Source: Aminobacter aminovorans (GTDB lineage: Bacteria; Pseudomonadota; Alphaproteobacteria; Rhizobiales; Rhizobiaceae). From it: a stretch of 64,000 bases of DNA. Shown piece after piece: positions 1 to 11,624 of this stretch. The position numbers were made by a program, and so were the translations under genes. The notes under the pieces were generated by a model. It was not told the origin of the DNA. It saw only the letters and a list, made by a program, of their open reading frames with translations, and searched no databases. Every line of letters begins with the position of its first letter. Positions within the stretch are counted from its first letter, which is position 1. The DNA lies in the NCBI RefSeq assembly GCF_900445235.1, contig NZ_UFSM01000001.1:186001-250000 (forward strand), given 5' to 3'.

Positions 1-1
1 G

Positions 2-1694
<1,693 letters not shown>

Positions 1695-1706
1695 GCGACA
1701 CCTGAA

Positions 1707-1733
1707 CCATCTGGCCGCGATGCGGCTGGATGG
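1707..1733 (+). terminator. Hairpin after groEL
   Basis: A 12-bp stem (CCATCTGGCCGC with GCGGCTGGATGG, two G-U wobbles) closes a 3-base loop 13 bases after the groEL stop. No T-tract follows, so it may stabilise the transcript or attenuate rather than act as a classical rho-independent terminator. Confidence 0.4.
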
Positions 1734-1764
1734 TGACTTCCCACTATCAACAAGGAACGTTTCC

Positions 1765-2157
1765 ATGGCTATGCAGAGCAACCAGAAGCAGTCCCTCGCC
1801 GCACGTTGGGAAAGCTACCAGCCGTCCAAATCAACGCTTGTCTGGACATGCGTCGGCACCGCCGTCGCCACGATGATCGTCGGCTTCAGCTGGGGCGGCT
1901 GGGTCACCGGCGGCACTTCGCAGACACTTGCGCAGACGGCCGGCGACGTGGCGCGCGGTCAGCTCGCCTCGACCATCTGCGTCGAGCGGTTCAATGCGGC
2001 ACCCGACGCAGCGGCAAAGCTGGTCGAACTGAAGGCCAAGTCGGTCGGTTATGACAGGCAGAAGTTCGTCGAGACCGGCGGCTGGGCCACCATGCCGGGC
2101 GAAACCTCCCCCGACCGCCGCGCCTCCATCGGCTGCGCCACCGCGCTCGCAGCCTGA
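1765..2157 (+). CDS. Hypothetical membrane-anchored protein
   Basis: I do not recognise a named family. The 130-residue product has a charged N-terminus (about 1-22), one hydrophobic segment at about 24-48 rich in glycine and tryptophan (GFSWGGWVTGG), and a roughly 80-residue soluble tail with two cysteines (STICVERF and SIGCATAL). This suggests a single-pass inner-membrane protein with a small, probably periplasmic domain. The start was set at the ATG at 1765 because an AAGGAAC ribosome site lies about 8 bases upstream; a longer frame from 1720 would begin inside the groEL hairpin. A strong terminator follows, so it is a single-gene unit or the end of the groEL transcript. Confidence 0.7.
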   Translation: MAMQSNQKQSLAARWESYQPSKSTLVWTCVGTAVATMIVGFSWGGWVTGGTSQTLAQTAGDVARGQLASTICVERFNAAPDAAAKLVELKAKSVGYDRQKFVETGGWATMPGETSPDRRASIGCATALAA

Positions 2158-2177
2158 TATCTGGCGTATCTTCCTAC

Positions 2178-2208
2178 GTCCGTGCCGGAGACACCGGCGC
2201 GGACTTTT
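2178..2208 (+). terminator. Rho-independent terminator
   Basis: An 11-bp GC-rich stem (GTCCGTGCCGG with CCGGCGCGGAC, one G-U wobble) with loop AGACA is followed directly by TTTT. It lies 20 bases after the stop of the hypothetical membrane protein gene. Confidence 0.75.
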
Positions 2209-2318
2209 CGCAATCTGTTGTCAAACTCAGCCTGATTTTCTTCCCGAAAGACTAGTGCTGCCGCCGCCAGGACATTTCCCGGCGGGCTCCTCGGCTTCAG
2301 CAGAATAGGATTTCGCCC

Positions 2319-2483
2319 ATGATCAAGTTTACAAGCAAGACCGGCACGCCGCCGAAGCCGGCAGATGCCGAAGAGAACCGGTTTGATTTCATCCGCAGGA
2401 CAGCAGCCGCGCAGCACAAGAAGTCGGACGATGATACCAGGCGGCGCGAGCAGCAAGCTGCAGAAGACGACCAAACGGATTGA
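2319..2483 (+). CDS. Small hydrophilic hypothetical protein (54 aa)
   Basis: A short open frame starts MIKFTSKTGTPPKPAD and ends AAEDDQTD. It is very rich in Lys, Arg, Asp, Glu and Gln and has no hydrophobic segment. An AGGA sequence lies about 9 bases before the ATG. It sits between a terminator and the convergent hydrolase gene. The composition (DDDTRRREQQAAEDD) resembles small uncharacterised rhizobial proteins, but no family is assigned. It could be spurious; the ribosome site and clean start are the only support. Confidence 0.45.
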   Translation: MIKFTSKTGTPPKPADAEENRFDFIRRTAAAQHKKSDDDTRRREQQAAEDDQTD

Positions 2484-2495
2484 ATGGCCGGGCAG

Positions 2496-3089
2496 TTAGC
2501 CCGCTTGGTGGCGGGCAAATTTGACGTCGCCCGCCGAAGCCACGATCGTCACCTCGTCGCCCAACGACCATTCGGCCGCACGCGCGGCGAGGTGCGCCGG
2601 AACGCCTTCAGAGCCGCCCGGACCAGGCGGCACGTCGTTAGTGGCATGGCCGTCATGCGGCAGGATCACGCCATAGCCGATCGCCATCGCGGTTCGGGCC
2701 GTCGCCGCCAGGCACATCTCCGACAGCATGCCGCAGATGGCGACGGTCTCCACGCCGGCTGCCACCAGCAAGTCGTTTAGGTCGGTGCCATCGAAGCCAT
2801 CATCGACCTGCTTGCGCACGACATGCTCGCCAGGGAGCGGCGAGAAATGCAGCTGCCAGCCTGACGTATCCGGCTCGTCGACGGCGCCTACCGGGCCGTC
2901 GTTCTGGATGAAGATGACGGGCACGCCCGACGCTCGCGCATTCTTGAGCAACGTCGCCACTGCTGCCAGAAGCCGCGCATGGCCCGGTACCGCCTCGACG
3001 CCAGACACGAACGCATTCTGGACGTCGACAACGACCAGGGCCGCGGCGGTCGGAGCCTCGTCCACGTCAGTTCTTGGAGTTGCCTGCAC
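2496..3089 (-). CDS. Isochorismatase-family cysteine hydrolase
   Basis: Members of this fold hydrolyse isochorismate, nicotinamide, N-carbamoyl compounds or related amides using an Asp-Lys-Cys triad. All three residues are present: Asp in LVVVDVQN, Lys in HVVRKQVDD and Cys in GMLSEMCLAATART. The substrate cannot be deduced. I place the start at the second of two adjacent GTG codons (3089), because GAGGGG lies 7 bases before it; a TTG at 3113 would give eight more residues and GTG 3092 is also possible. It is the last gene of the minus-strand polyol run, about 45 bases after the kinase gene, so it may be co-transcribed, although no role in polyol use is evident. Confidence 0.85.
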   Translation of the reverse strand: MQATPRTDVDEAPTAAALVVVDVQNAFVSGVEAVPGHARLLAAVATLLKNARASGVPVIFIQNDGPVGAVDEPDTSGWQLHFSPLPGEHVVRKQVDDGFDGTDLNDLLVAAGVETVAICGMLSEMCLAATARTAMAIGYGVILPHDGHATNDVPPGPGGSEGVPAHLAARAAEWSLGDEVTIVASAGDVKFARHQAG

Positions 3090-3133
3090 CACTATTCCCC
3101 TCGGCTGAATCAACAGGGGATATGGTGAGCGGC

Positions 3134-4705
3134 TCAGCCGATGTCATCGAGTGCCTTGCGCTGGCGGTGCATTTCGAGGAACACGCGGTAGTCGCGATCG
3201 AAGCGTTGCCGGGCCAAGGGGTTCGGTTGGCGCGCGCGGCCGTCCTGGCGCATCGCCGTACAAGCCCCGGTGAGGCTTGGATAGAGCCCGGCCGCGGCAG
3301 CTGCCGCCATCGCCGTGCCCAACAGCACGGCATCGCCGCCCAGCGGCTCGACAACGGTGCAGCCGGTGGCGTCGGCATAGAGTTCCATCAGCAGCGGATT
3401 GCGGGTGTGGCCGCCGGTGACATGCAGCGTGTCGATGCCGTAGCCATTGGCATTGAGCGCGTCGAGCACATGGCGCAGGCCGAGCGCGATGGCGACCGCG
3501 GTACGCCAGTAGAGCCGACACAAGCTGTCGAAGGATGAATCGAGCGTCAGCCCGCTGATCACGCCGAGCGCATGCGGGTCGGCAAGCGGCGAGCGGTTGC
3601 CGTGGAAGTCGGGCAGCACATGAAGGCGACCGGCGAGGTCGAGGCCCTCGACGGCGCGCAGGTCCATGATGCGCTCGGTGATGCGCAGGTGCTGCGCAGC
3701 GTCGGGTTCGCCGCCGGCGCCGTGCCAGCGAATGACGTGGTCGAGCAGCGCACCCGTCGCCGACTGGCCGCCTTCGCTCAGCCACAGGCCGGGCAATGCG
3801 GCGCCGAAATACGGCCCCCAGACACCGGCAAAGGCGCGCGGCTCGGGCGACATCGCCATGACACAACTCGAGGTGCCGGCAATCAACGCGAGATGGCGCT
3901 CGATGCCGGACAGGCCGCCGATGACGCCTATGGCGCCGGCGAAGGCGTCGATCATGCCCGCCCCGACGCGGCAGGCCGTGGTCAGGCCGAGCGCCGCGGC
4001 GGCGATAGGCGTGAGCGGACCGAGGTCGGCGCCGACCGGGCTGGCGCGCTCGGGCAAGGCGGCATGTTCGAAGATGTCGGCAAGGCCGACGGCAGAAAAG
4101 AAGTCGTGGCGCCAGGCCTCGCGCTGATGGGCGAGATAGGTCCATTTGGCGGTCAGCGTGCATTGCGAGCGGGCGAACGAGCCGCAGGCCTTGTGGCTGA
4201 GAAAATCGGCAAGGTCGAAAAGCTGCCCGGTTCGCGCCCAGCTCTGCGGCAAGTGACGCTTGACCCACATCAGCTTGGGCGTCGCCATCTCCGGCGACAT
4301 CACCCCACCGGCATAACCGAGCACGTCATGGCGGGTCTCGGTGCATTCGTCGGCCTCGGCAAGGGCGCGATGATCGAGCCAGACGATGGTGTCCCAACGC
4401 TGCTCGCCATTGCTCGAAATACCAACCTGCTCGCCCGCCCTGCCCCTGAACACCGTCGAGCATGTCGCATCGAAGCTGATGCCGACAATTTCAGCCGGGT
4501 CGACGCCGGCAGCCTTGCGGGCTCCGTGCACAGCGTCGCAGACAGCCGACCAGATCTGCTCGGAGTCATGCTCGCAATGGCCCGATGGCGAGCGGTTCAT
4601 GACAATGGGATGTTCAGCGCGCCCGAGCAGCTTGCCTGCGGCATCGAAGATGCCGGCGCGCGCGCTGCCGGTACCGACATCGACCGCACATAGATAGGCC
4701 GCCAT
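3134..4705 (-). CDS. FGGY-family pentulose kinase (D-ribulokinase-like)
   Basis: This cytosolic kinase is expected to phosphorylate a ketose made by the neighbouring dehydrogenases. The 523-residue protein starts with the phosphate-binding AVDVGTGSARAGIFD segment. It has WLDHRA near residue 113, a sugar-binding VGAGMIDAFAGAIG segment, DFHGNRSP, and the C-terminal HVTGGHTRNPLLMELYADATG nucleotide-binding signature. The DFHGNRSP and GGHTRNPLL forms resemble the D-ribulokinase/FGGY branch more than classic XylB; this is from family memory. It lies downstream of mtlK (157-base gap) in the smo/mtl operon, where related bacteria carry a xylulokinase or fructokinase. The substrate (D-ribulose or D-xylulose) is unresolved. 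Confidence 0.85.
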   Translation of the reverse strand: MAAYLCAVDVGTGSARAGIFDAAGKLLGRAEHPIVMNRSPSGHCEHDSEQIWSAVCDAVHGARKAAGVDPAEIVGISFDATCSTVFRGRAGEQVGISSNGEQRWDTIVWLDHRALAEADECTETRHDVLGYAGGVMSPEMATPKLMWVKRHLPQSWARTGQLFDLADFLSHKACGSFARSQCTLTAKWTYLAHQREAWRHDFFSAVGLADIFEHAALPERASPVGADLGPLTPIAAAALGLTTACRVGAGMIDAFAGAIGVIGGLSGIERHLALIAGTSSCVMAMSPEPRAFAGVWGPYFGAALPGLWLSEGGQSATGALLDHVIRWHGAGGEPDAAQHLRITERIMDLRAVEGLDLAGRLHVLPDFHGNRSPLADPHALGVISGLTLDSSFDSLCRLYWRTAVAIALGLRHVLDALNANGYGIDTLHVTGGHTRNPLLMELYADATGCTVVEPLGGDAVLLGTAMAAAAAAGLYPSLTGACTAMRQDGRARQPNPLARQRFDRDYRVFLEMHRQRKALDDIG

Positions 4706-4862
4706 CAGAACGACGACGCCCCAAAAGGCGCGATTGCGCGGCAGCCAGAGCCTTCCGGCGGCGATTTCAGATGAGGCAAGGACGTGGAGATCAACACCAT
4801 GACGCGCAGTCTATATGCGCGCCATGGCCAATTCCAGCGGGCAGGGACGCCCCGGATTCGGT

Positions 4863-6341
4863 TCAGAGGCGATCGCCGAGATAGCGCGTCAATGTCTCCT
4901 GCGTGCCCAACTGCCAGAGCATGTCGAGGCTGTCGCCAAAGGCAGCCGCGAAGGCTGCGGATTTGCCGACATCGCCATAGATGTCCTCCATCGCAAGCCA
5001 GGTCGCAGGCGCATTCTTCGCCGCCTGCGCTGTTCGTTGCAGGCGGTCCCAACTCGGGTCGTTAGGCTCGATAATGGCACCAGATTCGGTCACGCCGAAG
5101 CAGTAGCGGCACCACAGCGCGGATTCGAGTGCCAGCCCCGATATGCCGGCGCCCGTCTTCAGGCGATCGGAGATGGTCGGGATGATGAATTTCGGCTGCC
5201 GGTTGGAGCCGTCGAGGCACAGGCGGCGGACGGTGTCGCCAATTTTCGGATTGGAGAAGCGGCGCTCGATGAGCTGGCAATATTCCTCCAGCACGACGCC
5301 GGGCACCGGCGGCACCGTCGGCATGATCTCGTCGCGCTCGAGCTTGGCCAGGAAAGCGCGCACCAGCGGATTTTCCATCGCCTCGTGGACGAAATGGATG
5401 TCCATAAGCCCGGCCGGATAGGCGATCGTCGCGTGGCCGCCATTGAGGATGCGGATCTTCATCAACTCGAACGGGGCGACGTCATCGACGAACTGGACGC
5501 CTACTTTTTCCAGCGCCGGCCGCCCGTCGGTGAAGCGGTCCTCCATCACCCATTGCTTGAACGGTTCGCAGAACACCGGCCAGCTGTCCTCGACGCCGAA
5601 GTCACTGGCGAGAATGCCGCGTTCGCGGTCGGTGGTTGCGGGCGTGATGCGGTCGACCATGCTGTTGGGGAAGGCGACATTGTCGCGAACCCAGTCGGCA
5701 AGGCTTTCGTCGGCCAGCCGCGCCAGGCCGATCACCGCATCGGCTGTCACCCCGCCATTATGGGGGATGTTGTCACAAGACATGACGGTAAAGGGCACGA
5801 TGCCGTCCTGGCGCCGGCGGCGAAGGCCGGCAAGGATGATGCCGAACACGGTCTTGGGTGCAGCGATGTTCTGGGCATCTGCGACGATGTCGGGATGGGT
5901 CGGGTTGAATAGGCCGGACGCCGGATCGATGAAGTAACCGCCTTCGGTGATCGTCAGCGAAACGATGCGGATCGCCGGGTCGGCGAGGCGCTCGATGATG
6001 GTGGCAGCATCGCCGGGCGTCATGAAGTCGACCATGACCGAGGTAACACGGGCGCTCATGTGGCCACTGTCCTGCTCGACGACGGTGGTCAGCCAATCCT
6101 GCCCGGCGAGCTTCGCCTGTCCGATTTTTTCGCCCTCGAACACGCCGGCGCCGACGATTGCCCAATCGTGGCCGGTGCCGGTGTTGAACAGCTCGTCGAG
6201 ATAGATCGCCTGGTGCGAGCGATGGAAATTGCCGACACCGAAATGAACGATGCCTGCCTTAAGCGACGCGCGGTCGTATGTCGGGCGCGCGACCTTGGCA
6301 GGCAAATTCGGCAGCGTGGCGAGGGAGAGCTTCACGGTCAT
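4863..6341 (-). CDS. mtlK: Mannitol 2-dehydrogenase (polyol-specific long-chain dehydrogenase)
   Basis: This cytosolic enzyme oxidises D-mannitol to D-fructose with NAD+, and relatives also use D-arabinitol or D-sorbitol. The 492-residue length is normal for the family. An N-terminal Rossmann domain carries GVGNFHRSHQAIYLDEL (35-51). The catalytic Lys, Asn and His appear as K-I-R-I-L-N-G-G-H, followed by ATIAYPAGL. The gene follows smoS in the same order as the polyol operons of Rhodobacter and Sinorhizobium. About 170 bases of palindromic repeat separate the two genes, so an internal processing or attenuation step is possible. Confidence 0.92.
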   Translation of the reverse strand: MTVKLSLATLPNLPAKVARPTYDRASLKAGIVHFGVGNFHRSHQAIYLDELFNTGTGHDWAIVGAGVFEGEKIGQAKLAGQDWLTTVVEQDSGHMSARVTSVMVDFMTPGDAATIIERLADPAIRIVSLTITEGGYFIDPASGLFNPTHPDIVADAQNIAAPKTVFGIILAGLRRRRQDGIVPFTVMSCDNIPHNGGVTADAVIGLARLADESLADWVRDNVAFPNSMVDRITPATTDRERGILASDFGVEDSWPVFCEPFKQWVMEDRFTDGRPALEKVGVQFVDDVAPFELMKIRILNGGHATIAYPAGLMDIHFVHEAMENPLVRAFLAKLERDEIMPTVPPVPGVVLEEYCQLIERRFSNPKIGDTVRRLCLDGSNRQPKFIIPTISDRLKTGAGISGLALESALWCRYCFGVTESGAIIEPNDPSWDRLQRTAQAAKNAPATWLAMEDIYGDVGKSAAFAAAFGDSLDMLWQLGTQETLTRYLGDRL

Positions 6342-6365
6342 GGTTCGACGCCTTCTCTTGTTCGG

Positions 6366-6511
6366 CGCAAGCGCCTCCGATCCCTTCGCCCCGTTTACGG
6401 GGAGAAAGTGGCCCGAAGGGCCGGATGAAGAGCAGAGCGAAATCTCGAAGGTTCTCGCTGCCCCTCACCTGCCTGCCGGCATCCTCTCCCGTGAACGGGG
6501 AGAGGAGCGCT
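6366..6511 (-). repeat. RIME-like palindromic intergenic repeat
   Basis: The spacer between smoS and mtlK holds several hairpins: CCCCGTTTACGGGG, GGCCCGAAGGGCC, and an arm pair CTCTCCCGT/ACGGGGAGAG. The outer parts look like two inverted copies of the same unit (CTTCGCCCCGTTTACGGGG versus CCGTGAACGGGGAGAGGA). This matches the style of rhizobial intergenic mosaic elements as I remember them; copy number in the genome cannot be seen. Hairpins of the same type recur at 21235 and 35527. Confidence 0.6.
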
Positions 6512-6515
6512 GAAT

Positions 6516-7292
6516 TCAACTCATCCAGTTGCCGCCATCGACGTTGTAGGTCTGGGCGACGACGTATTGGCTCTCAGGCCCGGCGAGGAAGATCGCCATG
6601 CCGAGGAGATCCTCGGCGGCGCCCATGCGGCCAAAGGGAACGGCTTCGCCGACAAGGCGCTTCTTCTCGCCGCGGGGCCGGTTCTCGTAGCGGGCGAACA
6701 GCTCGTCGACATGTTCCCAATGCTCGCCCTCGACCACGCCGGGGGCGATGGCATTGACGTTGATGCCATGCTTGATCAGGTCGAGCCCGGCCGACTGGGT
6801 CAGGCTGATGACGGCCGCCTTGGTGGCGCAATAGACGGCCACGAGCGCTTCGCCACGACGCCCGGCCTGGCTCGCCATGTTGATGATCTTGCCGCCCTTG
6901 CCACGCGCGATCATCGAGCGGGCGGCGGCCTGCAAGGTGAACAAGGTGCCGGCGACATTGACCGACAACAGCCGGTCATAACTCGCCCTGGAAATCTCGA
7001 CGATCGGCGCGAGATCGAACAGGGCGGCGTTGTTGACCAGGATGTCGAGCCCGCCGGTCTTCTGCTCCACGACCTTGATCGCCGCCTCGATCGAGCTCTG
7101 GTTGGTGACGTCAAGGCTGACGGCATAGGCCGACGGGCCGATTTCGGCAGCCGCCTTCATCGCGGCGTCGAGATTGATGTCGCCGATGGCAACCACTGCC
7201 CCTTCGCGGATGTAGGCCTCGGCGAACGCCCTGCCGATGCCGCGCGCGGCACCGGTTATCAGCGCCGACTTGCCCTCCAGCCTGCCGCTCAC
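6516..7292 (-). CDS. smoS: Sorbitol dehydrogenase, short-chain type
   Basis: This NAD-dependent enzyme oxidises D-sorbitol (D-glucitol) to D-fructose. The 258-residue protein has the cofactor motif TGAARGIG (13-20), NNA (87-89), and catalytic Ser141, Tyr154 and Lys158 (YCATK). Long stretches such as [14 protein letters not shown] and the ending [10 protein letters not shown] match the Rhodobacter sphaeroides sorbitol dehydrogenase as I remember it. The start is GTG at 7292, whose GTGA overlaps the smoK stop by four bases, implying translational coupling. The open frame extends upstream into smoK, but that part is a shadow. Confidence 0.95.
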   Translation of the reverse strand: MSGRLEGKSALITGAARGIGRAFAEAYIREGAVVAIGDINLDAAMKAAAEIGPSAYAVSLDVTNQSSIEAAIKVVEQKTGGLDILVNNAALFDLAPIVEISRASYDRLLSVNVAGTLFTLQAAARSMIARGKGGKIINMASQAGRRGEALVAVYCATKAAVISLTQSAGLDLIKHGINVNAIAPGVVEGEHWEHVDELFARYENRPRGEKKRLVGEAVPFGRMGAAEDLLGMAIFLAGPESQYVVAQTYNVDGGNWMS

Positions 7293-8287
7293 ATGGCCCT
7301 CCCGTCGGCGCCGAAGCGATGGATCTTGTTCGGGCTCGGCGTCAGGTAGACAGTCTCGCCGTGGCGCACGCCGACTTCTCCGTCGGCCCGTACCGTGAGT
7401 GTGCCGACATCGCCGGCCTGGACATGCAGGAAGGTGTCGGAGCCGAGATGTTCGGCAACGCCGACGGTCGCCTTCCATTCGCCGGCGGTCGTCGAGATGC
7501 CCAGGTGCTCGGGCCGCACGCCGATCGTCGTCGCGCCATGCTTGGCAGCGACGGCGCCGTTGATCAGGTTCATCTTGGGCGAGCCGATGAAGCCGGCGAC
7601 GAACAGGTTCTTCGGCGTCTTGTAGAGCTCCATCGGCGAGCCGACCTGTTCGATGTTGCCGGCGTTCAGCACCACGATCTTGTCGGCCATGGTCATCGCC
7701 TCGACCTGGTCGTGGGTGACGTAGATCATCGTCGTCTTGAGCTGGTGGTGCAGCTCGCTGATCTCCAGCCGCATCGTGCCGCGCAGCGCAGCGTCGAGGT
7801 TCGACAGAGGCTCGTCGAACAGGAAGGCCGAGGGCTGGCGCACGATGGCGCGGCCGATGGCGACGCGCTGGCGCTGGCCACCCGAAAGCTGGCCGGGCCG
7901 GCGCTCGAGATAGTTGGTCAGGTTCAGCACGCGCGCCGCGTCCTTGACCTTCTTGTCGATGACAGCGGCGTCCTCGCCGGCCATCTTCAGCGGGAAGGCG
8001 ATGTTCTTGTAGACGGTCATGTGCGGATAGAGCGCGTAGGACTGGAACACCATCGCCAGCCGGCGCTTGGCCGGCGCCTCGCCGGTAACGTCACGGCCGT
8101 CGATGCTGATCGTGCCGGCGGAGGTGTCTTCCAGTCCGGCGATCAGCCGGAGCAAGGTCGACTTGCCGCAACCCGACGGGCCGACGAAGACGACGAACTC
8201 GCCGTCCTCGATCTGGAGATCGATCTCCGGGATGATTGTCGTTGCGCCGAAGGACTTCGACACTTTCTTGAGCGTGATGTTTCCCAT
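7289..8287 (-). CDS. smoK: Polyol ABC transporter, ATP-binding subunit
   Basis: This ATPase powers sorbitol/mannitol import through SmoFG. It belongs to the MalK/UgpC (CUT1) family: Walker [10 protein letters not shown] (36-44), signature LSGGQ (134-138), Walker B AFLFDEP (154-160) with catalytic Glu159, and switch His192, followed by a C-terminal TOBE-type regulatory domain (about 240-332). A length of 332 residues is typical. It is followed by smoS with a four-base overlap and preceded by smoG with a 21-base gap, so it is within one operon. Confidence 0.95.
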   Translation of the reverse strand: MGNITLKKVSKSFGATTIIPEIDLQIEDGEFVVFVGPSGCGKSTLLRLIAGLEDTSAGTISIDGRDVTGEAPAKRRLAMVFQSYALYPHMTVYKNIAFPLKMAGEDAAVIDKKVKDAARVLNLTNYLERRPGQLSGGQRQRVAIGRAIVRQPSAFLFDEPLSNLDAALRGTMRLEISELHHQLKTTMIYVTHDQVEAMTMADKIVVLNAGNIEQVGSPMELYKTPKNLFVAGFIGSPKMNLINGAVAAKHGATTIGVRPEHLGISTTAGEWKATVGVAEHLGSDTFLHVQAGDVGTLTVRADGEVGVRHGETVYLTPSPNKIHRFGADGRAM

Positions 8288-8308
8288 GGTTTCCTCCCGC
8301 GGGGTCGA

Positions 8309-9133
8309 CTACTTCACGGCGCCGAAAGTCAGGCCGCGGACGAGCTGGCGCTGGGAAAACCAGCCCATGATCAGGATCGGAGCGATGGCGAGCGTCGACG
8401 CCGCCGACAGCTTCGCCCAGAACAGCCCCTGCGGACTGGAGAAGGAGGCGATGAAGGCAGTCAGCGGTGCGGCATTGGTGGTGGTCAGGCGGATCGTCCA
8501 GAATGCCTCGTTCCACGCCAGGATGATGTTGAGCAGCATGGTCGAGGCGATGCCGGGCACCGCCATCGGCGTCAGCACATGGACGATCTCGCCCCACAGC
8601 GTGGCGCCGTCCATGCGTGCCGCCTCAAGGATCTCGCCGGGGATCTCGCGGAAGTAGGTGTAGAGCATCCACACCACGATCGGTAGGTTGATCAGCATCA
8701 GCATGACGGTCAGCCCGATGCGGGTGTCGAGCAGGTTGGCGTCGCGAAAGATCAGGTAGATCGGCACCAGTACGGCGACCGCCGGCATCATCTTGGTGGA
8801 GAGCATCCACATCAAAATGTCCTTGGTGCGCTTGGTCGGCGAGAAGGCCATCGACCAAGCCGCAGGTATCGCCACCAGCAGCGCCAGGATCGTCGAGCCG
8901 ACGGCGATGATCACCGAGTTCAGGAAGAACTTGAAATAGTTGCTCTGCGCCTGCACCTCGGCGTAGCTCTCCAGCGTGCCCGAAGGCACCAGGCTGAAGC
9001 CGGCGATCGCCTCGGTCTCCGACTTGAAGCTGGTGATGATGGTGTAGAGGATCGGGAAGAAGATCAGCAGGGCAACCGCCCAGGCTGCAACGGTGAAGCC
9101 GATCTTGCGTCGTGTCGAGACTGCGCGGGCCAT
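8309..9133 (-). CDS. smoG: Polyol ABC transporter, permease subunit (MalG-like)
   Basis: This inner-membrane subunit forms half of the polyol channel. The 274-residue protein has about six hydrophobic segments, beginning with a helix at roughly 12-34 (GFTVAAWAVALLIFFPILYTI). The CUT1 EAA-type loop EAARMDGATLWGEIVHVLTP lies around 175-194 and contacts the ATPase. It is ten bases downstream of smoF and has the usual size for MalG-like permeases. Assignment to polyols rests on the neighbouring smoS and mtlK. Confidence 0.92.
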   Translation of the reverse strand: MARAVSTRRKIGFTVAAWAVALLIFFPILYTIITSFKSETEAIAGFSLVPSGTLESYAEVQAQSNYFKFFLNSVIIAVGSTILALLVAIPAAWSMAFSPTKRTKDILMWMLSTKMMPAVAVLVPIYLIFRDANLLDTRIGLTVMLMLINLPIVVWMLYTYFREIPGEILEAARMDGATLWGEIVHVLTPMAVPGIASTMLLNIILAWNEAFWTIRLTTTNAAPLTAFIASFSSPQGLFWAKLSAASTLAIAPILIMGWFSQRQLVRGLTFGAVK

Positions 9134-9143
9134 CGGTTCCTCC

Positions 9144-10016
9144 TCACTTGTCCAGGTTCTTGCCGACCGCGCGCATCAGGAAGAAGGCGACGATGTTGGC
9201 AAGGATGACTGCGATGATGCCGCCGGCCGAAGCGCCGCCGACGTCGTAGCCGAGCAATGCCGTCCGGTAGATCAGGAACGGCAGGTTGGTGGAGGCGTAG
9301 CCCGGGCCGCCATTGGTGGTGACGAGGATCTCGGCATAGACGCCGAGCAGGAAGATTGTCTGGATCAGGATGACCACCGTTACGGCGCGCGAGATATGCG
9401 GGATCGTCAGATAGATGAAGCGGCTGACAAAACCCGCACCGTCCATCTCGGCGGCTTCCTTCTGCTCGCCGTCGAGCGATTGCAGCGCGGTCAACAGGAT
9501 GAGCGTCGCGAATGGCAGCCATTGCCAGGCGACGATGATGATGATCGAAAACAGCGGAAATTGCGCAAACCAGTCGACCGGCTGGGCGCCGAAGAACTTG
9601 GCGATGTCGGCGAACACGCCATAGCCGGGATGCATGATCATGTTCTTCCACACCAGCGCGGCCACCGGCGGCATGACGAAGAAGGGCGAGATCACGAGGA
9701 TGCGGACGATGCCCTGGCCGAACATCGGCTGGTCGAGCAACAGCGCCAGCGCGATGCCGCCAACGACGGTGATCAACAACACCCCGACCACCAGCACCAG
9801 CGTGTTCCAGATCGACTGGAAGAAGGCCGGATCGGTGTAGAAGAACTTGTAGTTGAACAGGCCGGCGAAGCTGACATTGGCGGGATTGAGCAGATTGTAG
9901 TTCTGGAACGAGAACCACAGGGTCATCGCCAGCGGCACGATCATCCAGATGAATAGGAGGATCACCGAGGGCGCCATCATCAGGCGCGCCAGCGAGCTGG
10001 TCTGTCGAGTAGCCAT
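9144..10016 (-). CDS. smoF: Polyol ABC transporter, permease subunit (MalF-like)
   Basis: This is the second channel subunit of the CUT1 importer. The roughly 290-residue protein has six predicted membrane segments and the EAA-type loop KEAAEMDGAGFVSRFIYLTIP near 205-225. I chose the ATG at 10016 because GGGGTG lies about 7 bases before it; a GTG at 10025 would add three residues. It lies 93 bases downstream of smoE and 10 bases before smoG. Confidence 0.92.
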   Translation of the reverse strand: MATRQTSSLARLMMAPSVILLFIWMIVPLAMTLWFSFQNYNLLNPANVSFAGLFNYKFFYTDPAFFQSIWNTLVLVVGVLLITVVGGIALALLLDQPMFGQGIVRILVISPFFVMPPVAALVWKNMIMHPGYGVFADIAKFFGAQPVDWFAQFPLFSIIIIVAWQWLPFATLILLTALQSLDGEQKEAAEMDGAGFVSRFIYLTIPHISRAVTVVILIQTIFLLGVYAEILVTTNGGPGYASTNLPFLIYRTALLGYDVGGASAGGIIAVILANIVAFFLMRAVGKNLDK

Positions 10017-10109
10017 GGCGATCACCCCGGTTCGGACGGATGAGGTTTCAGGTCACCGAAAGGGGCCGTCCGGACTGGGAGACCGGACGGCCAGGCAGGG
10101 AGGATCTGC

Positions 10110-11420
<1,311 letters not shown>

Positions 11421-11467
11421 CGAATTCCTCCCAAAAGCCAAAGTGAGCATTTGCCTTTGCTGTGGGC

Positions 11468-11496
11468 AATTATTCATCCGATGTGATTTATGTCAA
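11468..11496 (-). promoter_or_regulatory. Sigma-70 promoter of the smo operon
   Basis: Read on the minus strand, a perfect TTGACA (-35, 11491-11496) is followed after 17 bases by ATAATT (or AATAAT after 16) as the -10 box. Transcription would begin near 11461, giving a leader of about 40 bases before smoE. The spacer contains CATCGGATG, a short dyad that could be part of an operator for the SorC-type regulator encoded just upstream. Confidence 0.65.
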
Positions 11497-11624
11497 GCAC
11501 GAATCTGGACATGGCAATGCAGCCACCTGTCTGGCGGCGGCTTGCAGGCGCAGATGCTGGGAAATTGCGTGCGACGGCGCGCCACGCGAAGACGCGGCGA
11601 CCTGGCGTTTCGGAAAGGGTGAGA

